From NCBI GenBank assembly GCA_023230485.1, contig JALNXG010000126.1:1-5190 (forward strand): 5,190 bases of DNA, given 5' to 3'. The notes under the pieces were generated by a model. That model was not told the DNA's origin. It was given only the letters and a program-made list of their open reading frames with translations, and did not search any database. The translations under genes were made by a program, and so were the position numbers. The DNA comes from Melioribacteraceae bacterium (GTDB taxonomy: Bacteria > Bacteroidota > Ignavibacteria > Ignavibacteriales > Melioribacteraceae). How positions within the stretch are numbered: the stretch's first letter is position 1; the number at the start of each line of letters is the position of its first letter. Positions 1 to 5,190 of the stretch are shown in pieces.

Positions 1-1
1 T

Positions 2-1045
2 AATTCAAAAACAACACCATATTTCTTGATTGTTGATCCAACTAAGGTTATAGACGCTGAATATGAAGTTAGTTTTAGTGATTCTATACAATCAGGTATT
101 CCTATTGCTTATGCATATAGTGTAAAAAATGTTACAACTAATTCTAATATATATACAAATAATTTGTACTTCGAAAATAAAAATAACGATGTATTTGATG
201 GTGTTACTTTATCTTTTAATACCAGCTTCCAAAGTGGAGATAGCGTAAAAGCTGATATGGGAATCAGTAGATGGAGTAACCAGGCTGTAAGGTATCCTCG
301 ATTTTCTGTTCAACCGTATAATTTTGCCGGATATCCAAAAGGTATTAGAGAAACTGAAGAATATGCTATAATCTTCAGCGATAAATACGATAAATTATCT
401 ACGCCAAAGTTATTGAATCTGCCTTTGGCTGCTAAAAAAACAAATATGGAAATCTTTAATGTTTCCATTCCTAATAAACCTATAAAATTACCTTTCGCTT
501 ATGTAACTCTTGATTCGATCCTTAATAGGGGAGATCGTATTATGATGGCTAACGCTGATACAACATCCTTTACTTGGACACTTGAATTTTCCGGTGATTC
601 ATTAAAAGTACCAACTAAAGGTGATACGCTTTTTATCTCTATTGTAAGACCAATTTCTTCAAAAGATGTGTTTTCATTTGTTACAAAATCATCTTATGCG
701 GATGGAAATTTAATTGCTGAACAAATCCAAAAAATAAAAGTTGTCCCAAATCCTTATGTAGTATCGAACATTTTTGAACACCCGTTACCCGGTGATTTTA
801 GAGGTCGCGGTGAAAGAGCAATCAAGTTTATTCATGTTCCGGCAAATTGTAAAATATCAATTTTTACTAGTCGTGGTAACCTTGTAAAAGAAATATATCA
901 TGAAGGAAATATTGATGATGGTACTGTTACGTGGGGTCTTACCTCCACTGAAGGTCTTGATGTTGCTTACGGTGTTTATTTCTATATCGTAGAAGACCCG
1001 ATTAGCGGTGCTAAGAAAACTGGTAAAATTGCTCTAATAAAATAA
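2..1045 (+). CDS. C-terminal part of a large exported protein with a T9SS/FlgD-like C-terminal domain (5' end cut by the window edge)
   Basis: The frame is open from the first complete codon at base 2, so the real start lies upstream; the TTG at 26 is just an internal codon. The visible 347 residues are beta-rich and low in cysteine. They include a strand pair around YEVSFSD (visible residues about 21-27) and FDGVTLSF (about 65-72), a pattern I associate with long multidomain secreted proteins of Ignavibacteria-like bacteria. From about residue 244 (base 731) it enters a terminal domain of about 104 residues that opens with KVVPNPYVV, continues with strands resembling the FlgD Ig-like fold (KISIFTSRGNLVKEI, AYGVYFYIVED) and ends KTGKIALIK. 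That layout matches sorting domains recognised by the type IX secretion system, so the protein is probably exported to the cell surface or medium. The stop is 18 bases before the PorV-like gene, which suggests an operon. The function of the visible body is not recognised. Confidence 0.85.
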   Translation, partial: NSKTTPYFLIVDPTKVIDAEYEVSFSDSIQSGIPIAYAYSVKNVTTNSNIYTNNLYFENKNNDVFDGVTLSFNTSFQSGDSVKADMGISRWSNQAVRYPRFSVQPYNFAGYPKGIRETEEYAIIFSDKYDKLSTPKLLNLPLAAKKTNMEIFNVSIPNKPIKLPFAYVTLDSILNRGDRIMMANADTTSFTWTLEFSGDSLKVPTKGDTLFISIVRPISSKDVFSFVTKSSYADGNLIAEQIQKIKVVPNPYVVSNIFEHPLPGDFRGRGERAIKFIHVPANCKISIFTSRGNLVKEIYHEGNIDDGTVTWGLTSTEGLDVAYGVYFYIVEDPISGAKKTGKIALIK

Positions 1046-1053
1046 ATCCATGA

Positions 1054-1060
1054 GTGGAGA
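1054..1060 (+). promoter_or_regulatory. Ribosome binding site of the PorV/PorQ-family gene
   Basis: GAGTGGAGA lies just before the ATG at 1064. The core GGAG occupies 1056-1059 and sits 4 bases from the start codon, a little close but usable. The site falls within the 18-base gap after the upstream stop, so this gene can be translated from a shared transcript. Confidence 0.5.
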
Positions 1061-1063
1061 ATT

Positions 1064-2065
1064 ATGAAAAAGTTTATATGCATTCTGTTTTTATTGTCAG
1101 TTTCAATAATTACTGCGCAGAATAAAGTTGGCACTACCGCCGCTGAATTTTTAACAATACCTGTTGGCTCAAAAGCAATGGGAATGGGAGGTGCTTTTAC
1201 AGGGCTTGCCGATGATATAACTGCCGCATTTTATAATCCTGGTAGTTTGTCTAGAATTGAAGGGAATCAATTCATTTCTAACTATTCTGAATGGTTGGTT
1301 GATTCTAAGTATAGCTGGTTTGGGCTGGGAATAAAAGCTAGTGATGATGATTATATAACATTATCCGTAACAAGTCTAGACTATGGTGATGAAGAAGTAA
1401 CCACAATAAGTGAACCCGAGGGAACAGGGCAAATGTGGAATGCTTCCGATATTGCTATTGCCCTTTCATACAGTAGGAATCTTACGGATCGTTTTTCTAT
1501 TGGTGGTTCTGTAAAATATATACAACAAAAGATTTGGAACGAAAGTGCTAGTTCTTTTGCTATTGATCTCGGTCTATTATATAAAACTCAGGTTGATGGA
1601 CTTAACATAGGAATGTCCATTACTAATTTCGGTACACAAATGAAACTTGATGGGAAAGATTTACTTACTGCTGTGGATGTTGACCAATCATATAATTATA
1701 ACAATTCAACAATAACTTCAGGTTTATCAACGGATGAATGGGAATTGCCTTTGGTTTTTACTGTTGGTTCATCTTGGAGATTCAATTTGTGGGATGAATT
1801 TGCTTTTACAACTGCAGTTGATGCTGTAATACCTAGTAATGCAAATACACACATAAATCTTGGGAGTGAGCTGCAATGGAACAATATATTCTTTGCACGC
1901 ATCGGTAAAAGCTCTCTCTTTAAAGAAAATGCTCAAGAAGGTTTAACATTCGGTGCAGGTATCAAATACGAATTATCAGGAATAAAAGTAGCGGTTGAAT
2001 ATGCTTACCTCGATTTTGGTATGTGGAGCAATTTAAATCGTTATTCAATAACAATTGGGTTTTAA
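1064..2065 (+). CDS. PorV/PorQ-family outer-membrane beta-barrel protein
   Basis: This is a complete 333-residue protein. Residues 1-19 form a signal peptide (MKK, a hydrophobic core, then ITAQ) with likely cleavage next to A18/Q19. The mature N-terminus carries the family hallmark: TTAAEFLTIPVGSKAMGMGGAFTGLADD (given in parts: AEFL at 27-30, GSKAMGMGGAF at 35-45, GLADD at 47-51), followed by AAFYNPGSL at 54-62. This is the usual opening of PorV/PorQ and FadL-like barrels. The rest alternates amphipathic strands with polar loops and ends in an aromatic-rich strand, YSITIGF, as expected of an outer-membrane barrel. In known T9SS, PorV shuttles secreted cargo from the translocon to the PorU/PorZ/PorQ attachment complex. 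The placement here between two genes with T9SS-type C-terminal domains fits a partner role in cargo handling (inference). Many Ignavibacteria carry several paralogs, so this need not be the core PorV. It could be a cargo-specific paralog or a barrel with another role, so no symbol is given. Confidence 0.9.
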   Translation: MKKFICILFLLSVSIITAQNKVGTTAAEFLTIPVGSKAMGMGGAFTGLADDITAAFYNPGSLSRIEGNQFISNYSEWLVDSKYSWFGLGIKASDDDYITLSVTSLDYGDEEVTTISEPEGTGQMWNASDIAIALSYSRNLTDRFSIGGSVKYIQQKIWNESASSFAIDLGLLYKTQVDGLNIGMSITNFGTQMKLDGKDLLTAVDVDQSYNYNNSTITSGLSTDEWELPLVFTVGSSWRFNLWDEFAFTTAVDAVIPSNANTHINLGSELQWNNIFFARIGKSSLFKENAQEGLTFGAGIKYELSGIKVAVEYAYLDFGMWSNLNRYSITIGF

Positions 2066-2083
2066 TATAATCCATAAATTAAT

Positions 2084-2088
2084 AGGAG
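2084..2088 (+). promoter_or_regulatory. Ribosome binding site that fixes the start of the tandem-domain secreted protein
   Basis: AGGAG lies 8 bases upstream of the ATG at 2097, an ideal Shine-Dalgarno spacing. It decides between this ATG and an in-frame TTG at 2055 that would overlap the preceding gene and add 14 polar residues ahead of the signal peptide. The ATG at 2097 puts MKK directly before the hydrophobic core. Confidence 0.65.
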
Positions 2089-2096
2089 ATAGTACA

Positions 2097-3671
2097 ATGA
2101 AGAAAAGTTACAAGGCATTTTTGATTTGTATGTTGTTTGCCGGTTCAATATTTGCGCAAATAACAAATACTGTTACATTCAATGTTGATATGACAAATCT
2201 TATTGCCGGAGGTTTTAATCCTGCAGTAGATTCTATCAGAATTCAAGGTTTGGTTTGGGATACTTTTGGTGTTTCGTTAGATGCTTCAAGTAGTACAATC
2301 CTTTTACCTTCAACCGCAGATCCAAATATTTATTCGACAACAATAATTCTTAATTGCGGTACTGCCGTTGTTGGTGATTCACTAAGATGGAAATTGTTTA
2401 TCTGGCCTAGCGATAAGATACAAAATGGAAGCTGGGAAGGCGGTTTCGATGGTTACGATGGAAGACCATATTTTGTTAGAGAAAATGGTGCCATTGTTAA
2501 TCTTGATCCTGTCGTTTCTAACTTCGCTTATATTGTTACAGGTTTAGGTCCACAAAATACTTGGCATATAATGGCTGATTTAACAGATATTATTGGAACA
2601 GGAGAAGGTTATTTTGATCCTACAGTCGATGTTTTATCTGTTGATGGATTTAGCTGGGATGGAGTTGGATTTATTGTAAGTGGCAGCAAAAAATTATTGC
2701 AAAATCCACTTTTACCGGGTGTTATTTTTGAAACTACTTTAGTTGTTGAACTTGATACTTCCAAAGTTATCGGTGATTCATTACGCTGGAAATTCGTAGC
2801 TTCTCCTTCCGATAGATGGTCAAATTCCGGTTATGAAAATGGTGTTGGTCGTTATACAGTTTTTCAACCAGAAGGTTCTACAGTTGAAATCGGTGCTTTC
2901 AAACCTGATCTTGTTCCAAATTTCAAATTACAAAAAGAATCTAAAATTCTTTTCCAGATCGATATGAATCATAATGCTACTAGTAGATTCGATAGTTCAG
3001 CTATTCCTCTTGGAGAGATCGAATGTATGACAATTCGTGGAAGTCATGCAGTACTTGGAAGCTGGTCAGGTCACTGGATTCAGGCTGATACAATTAATCC
3101 CGGAGTCCCTGCTCTTAATGATAGCGGTAGAGATGGTGATAAAGTTGCCGGAGATAATATCTGGTCGAAAATTGTAACCTTCCCGGCAGGTGCGGTTGGC
3201 GGACAAACATCATATAAATACGGTGTTTATTATCCAAGTTGTGAAACTATTTGTACAGACCCTGGTTATTATATGGATGGATTTGGCAGCACTGGTGGTG
3301 ATCTTACAGCCCCTATTCTTGAAAGAGACGTAGTATATGAGATTATGGATATTTGGCCCAATCATAATGGTCTTTCTTCTGTAAGACAAATTGGCGATCA
3401 ACTTCCAACTAAATTTGAATTGTCTCAAAATTACCCTAATCCTTTTAATCCATCTACAGTTATTAAGTATGCAATTAACAAACAAGCAAATGTAAATCTT
3501 AGCATTTATAATGTACTTGGACAAAAAGTAATTGAATTAGTAAACTCATTCCAGAACGCCGGCACGTATGAAGTAAACTTTAATGCTTCTTCGTTATCAA
3601 GTGGAATTTATATTTATAGTTTATCTAATGGTTCAAATCTAATTTCTAAGAAAATGTTACTTCTTAAATAA
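2097..3671 (+). CDS. Secreted protein with two tandem diverged beta domains, a carbohydrate-binding-like domain and a T9SS type A sorting domain
   Basis: The protein has 524 residues from the ATG at 2097, chosen for its AGGAG site and because it starts directly with a signal peptide (1-21, ending FAQ). Domain 1 (about 24-143) and domain 2 (about 155-276) are clearly homologous. Both have an F-P-VD stretch, then G-x-x-WD, then GDSLRWK (93-99 and 226-232) followed by PSD, and both end in a NF pair. Domain 3 (about 283-424) begins ILFQIDM, much like TFNVDM in domain 1, and contains VLGSW (319-323), an Asp/Gly-rich loop LNDSGRDGDKVAGDNIW (340-356) and SYKYGVYY (372-379). This resembles starch-binding/CBM20-like beta-sandwiches, though I cannot name a family. 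Cysteines C382 and C386 are close together. Residues 441-524 are a classic type A sorting domain: NYPNPFNPST (445-454), YNVLGQKV, GIYIYSL and a final KKMLLLK. Export through T9SS to the cell surface is well supported; glycan binding is inference from the fold resemblance and the downstream glycosidase. It is the last gene before a terminator. Confidence 0.88.
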   Translation: MKKSYKAFLICMLFAGSIFAQITNTVTFNVDMTNLIAGGFNPAVDSIRIQGLVWDTFGVSLDASSSTILLPSTADPNIYSTTIILNCGTAVVGDSLRWKLFIWPSDKIQNGSWEGGFDGYDGRPYFVRENGAIVNLDPVVSNFAYIVTGLGPQNTWHIMADLTDIIGTGEGYFDPTVDVLSVDGFSWDGVGFIVSGSKKLLQNPLLPGVIFETTLVVELDTSKVIGDSLRWKFVASPSDRWSNSGYENGVGRYTVFQPEGSTVEIGAFKPDLVPNFKLQKESKILFQIDMNHNATSRFDSSAIPLGEIECMTIRGSHAVLGSWSGHWIQADTINPGVPALNDSGRDGDKVAGDNIWSKIVTFPAGAVGGQTSYKYGVYYPSCETICTDPGYYMDGFGSTGGDLTAPILERDVVYEIMDIWPNHNGLSSVRQIGDQLPTKFELSQNYPNPFNPSTVIKYAINKQANVNLSIYNVLGQKVIELVNSFQNAGTYEVNFNASSLSSGIYIYSLSNGSNLISKKMLLLK

Positions 3672-3692
3672 TTTATATATTATCAGAAATTA

Positions 3693-3730
3693 AGAGGAGA
3701 CTCATATGAGTCCCCTCTGTTTTTATTATT
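3693..3730 (+). terminator. Intrinsic (rho-independent) terminator after the three-gene operon
   Basis: An 11-base arm at 3693-3703 (AGAGGAGACTC) pairs with 3708-3718 (GAGTCCCCTCT) around an ATAT loop, with a single A-C mismatch. A T-rich run, GTTTTTATTATT, follows at 3719-3730. It begins 22 bases after the stop at 3671. In the reverse direction the hairpin is not followed by a T run, so it should act on + strand transcripts. It separates the T9SS cargo/PorV operon from the glycosidase gene. Confidence 0.85.
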
Positions 3731-3759
3731 CTAATCCTTTATAATACTTTGGTACTTTT

Positions 3760-5190
3760 ATGATAAATGGCAAAATTGTTTTTAATATAATTCTTCTTTT
3801 TACTTTTTTAATAATTACAAATGTAGATTCTCTTGCACAAAAAGCATTTGAGGTTACAAGTAATACAGTGATTCAAAAACAATATATTTCAATTGCTGAA
3901 TCCCCAACTAAGATTAAATCGAATTACAGAGATGGTTTTACAAAAAGCACAAGTGCCGTAATTCAATTTAAGTTTAGCATAAATGGTGCGGATAATGAAA
4001 GAAAGCCGACCGATGATCATTATATCCTTATAAAACCGGAGAATAAAAATTATGTTACACCGGTTTTTGAGTTTGGTAATGAATTTAAAGGTGAAAAAGA
4101 AATTGCTAAAATTAAAAATGAGTTTCTTCCTAACAATTCAGAAATATCCGTTCTATTCAGAGTGGATTTTAATTCAGTATTAAAATCAATTAAAGAAAAA
4201 GGATACTATGATACCTTTAATGGAAGCAGAATTACTAAAGACAATTTTGAAGGATTGTTTATTGCGGGCGATGTAGAACCACTATCATGGAATTTTGGCG
4301 AAATACAAAAAAATCCTCAATATAAATTGTCGGACCCCGATGGTGATGGTATTTACGAATGTAAAATAATCTTTAAAACAAATGATTATCGTTTTATTGA
4401 TGAAGATGGAAATGCAGTCTGGCAATTGAAAAATGATATCTCGCAATTCCCTAAATTTGAATCTGGAAATATTCTTCAACAGGCACTTTATAATATGGCT
4501 CTTGAAGAATTGTTACTTGATATTCGCCCTGATTCAACTTTTATGGCTGGAGCTAAATGGCATGGCGTTTGGACTCGCGATATAAGCTACAGTATTTATC
4601 TATCGCTTGCTTTGATCCGACCTGATATAGCAAAAAACAGTTTATTGAAAAAAGTTAGTAATGGAAAAATTATTCAAGATACAGGTACTGGAGGTTCGTA
4701 CCCTATTTCAACTGATAGAGTTGTTTGGGCAATTGCAGCTTGGGAAATTTATCTGGTATCAGGTGATTCAGAATGGCTGAACCTTGCTTACGAAATAATT
4801 AAAAAATCTGTCGATGATGATATAGAAAATGCTTACAATAAAAATACAAATCTTGTTTTGGGTGAATCTTCTTTCTTAGATTGGAGAGAACAATCCTATC
4901 CAACATGGATGGACTCAAAAGATATTTATAAATCATCAAGCCTTGGTACGAATGCTTTGCACTATCGTACATTGGAAATACTTTCACTAATGGAAAACGA
5001 ACTCGGCTATAAAAAAGATGAATACAAAAATTTAGCCGAGAATCTAAAAATTGGAATAAATAAATTATTATGGATGGATGATAAAGGATATTATGGACAG
5101 TTTTTATATGGTAGAAATTACGATTACGTTTCTCCAAAGTCCGAAACGCTTGGCGAAGCATTATCAGTCTTATTTAATATAGCAGATGAA
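3760..5190 (+). CDS. Exported six-hairpin glycoside hydrolase, GH63/MGH1-like or glycogen-debranching-like (3' end cut by the window edge)
   Basis: An open frame of 477 codons runs off the right edge. A stop at 3742-3744 and the lack of any other upstream ATG fix the start at 3760, although no Shine-Dalgarno is visible. Residues 1-27 are a signal peptide (MINGK, an Ile/Leu/Phe core, then SLAQ) with no lipobox cysteine, so the product is predicted to be periplasmic or exported. Residues about 40-225 look like a beta-sandwich N-terminal region. They contain FIAGDVEPLSWNF (167-179) and an acidic loop DPDGDGIYE (192-200), like CBM20/CBM48-type strands. The catalytic (alpha/alpha) barrel begins near 235: AKWHGVWTRDISYSIYLSLAL (W267, R273, D274 in its centre), IIQDTGTGG, STDRVVWAIAAWEIY, then GESSFLDWREQSYP (368-381) and SETLGEA (461-467). 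These W-x-RD, FLDWREQ and SETLGEA blocks are what I recognise from six-hairpin glycosidases of Bacteroidota. D274 is a candidate substrate-contacting or catalytic acid; the second catalytic residue and any C-terminal sorting domain would lie beyond the window. The exact substrate is not determinable; an alpha-glucan or alpha-glucoside is a guess. Confidence 0.85.
   Translation, partial: MINGKIVFNIILLFTFLIITNVDSLAQKAFEVTSNTVIQKQYISIAESPTKIKSNYRDGFTKSTSAVIQFKFSINGADNERKPTDDHYILIKPENKNYVTPVFEFGNEFKGEKEIAKIKNEFLPNNSEISVLFRVDFNSVLKSIKEKGYYDTFNGSRITKDNFEGLFIAGDVEPLSWNFGEIQKNPQYKLSDPDGDGIYECKIIFKTNDYRFIDEDGNAVWQLKNDISQFPKFESGNILQQALYNMALEELLLDIRPDSTFMAGAKWHGVWTRDISYSIYLSLALIRPDIAKNSLLKKVSNGKIIQDTGTGGSYPISTDRVVWAIAAWEIYLVSGDSEWLNLAYEIIKKSVDDDIENAYNKNTNLVLGESSFLDWREQSYPTWMDSKDIYKSSSLGTNALHYRTLEILSLMENELGYKKDEYKNLAENLKIGINKLLWMDDKGYYGQFLYGRNYDYVSPKSETLGEALSVLFNIADE

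Noticed and set aside
1696..1902. Minus-strand open frame of 68 codons inside the PorV-like gene
   Set aside because: It lies wholly within a well-supported + strand gene, has no recognisable motif, and is a chance reading frame.
2055..2096. TTG at 2055 as start of the tandem-domain protein
   Set aside because: It overlaps the preceding gene, lacks a ribosome binding site, and would place 14 extra residues before a signal peptide that starts cleanly at 2097.
3210..3524. Minus-strand open frame of 104 codons antisense to the secreted protein
   Set aside because: It is antisense to the third domain and the sorting domain, whose + strand motifs are unmistakable; its own translation looks like no protein family.
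3740..3752. TATAAT at 3740-3745 and a near match to the Bacteroidota -7 element (TAnnTTTG) at 3745-3752 as a glycosidase promoter
   Set aside because: No convincing -35 or -33 element is seen at the right distance, the region is AT-rich so such matches are expected by chance, and the leader would be only about 8 bases. Left as a possibility, not annotated.
4285..4479. Minus-strand open frame of 64 codons inside the glycosidase
   Set aside because: The + strand frame carries the signal peptide, acidic loop and catalytic blocks; this antisense frame has no support.
4799..5161. Minus-strand open frame of 120 codons near the right edge
   Set aside because: It overlaps the glycosidase blocks FLDWREQ and SETLGEA on the + strand; its translation is an antisense artefact.
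1..5190. CRISPR array, tRNA, rRNA, insertion sequence or phage genes
   Set aside because: No regularly spaced direct repeats, cloverleaf-like segments, terminal inverted repeats or transposase/integrase motifs were found; nearly all bases are in the four genes described.

Overview
The window is AT-rich, densely coding DNA with every gene on the + strand. It most likely comes from the Bacteroidota/Ignavibacteriota (FCB) group. The grounds are two proteins with C-terminal sorting-type domains of the type IX secretion system (T9SS), one carrying the NYPNPFNPST signature common in Ignavibacteria-like genomes, and a PorV/PorQ-family outer-membrane protein between them. Two starts have visible Shine-Dalgarno sequences. 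Assignment below phylum level is inference.

Layout: (1) position 2 to 1045 is the C-terminal end of a large exported protein, cut by the left edge, that finishes in a VVPNPYV-type FlgD/T9SS-like domain. (2) 1064-2065 is a complete PorV/PorQ-family beta-barrel protein of 333 residues. (3) 2097-3671 is a secreted protein of 524 residues with two diverged tandem beta-rich domains, a third carbohydrate-binding-like domain and a T9SS type A sorting domain. Gaps of 18 and 31 bases make these three a likely operon, closed by a strong intrinsic terminator at 3693-3730. (4) From 3760 past the right edge runs an exported six-hairpin (alpha/alpha barrel) glycoside hydrolase related to the GH63/MGH1-like and glycogen-debranching-like families. 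It has a beta-sandwich-like N-terminal part and the first half of the catalytic barrel is visible.

Taken together (inference), the locus looks like a cell-surface glycan-handling module that uses T9SS export. Two secreted or surface-anchored proteins are made with a PorV-like partner, and a glycosidase lies immediately downstream in the same orientation but behind a terminator. No RNA genes, insertion sequences, CRISPR arrays or phage signatures were seen. The only gap between genes longer than 31 bases is 3672-3759. I do not see a clearly new system. The most notable points are the uncharacterised tandem-domain protein and the cargo/PorV/cargo/glycosidase arrangement.
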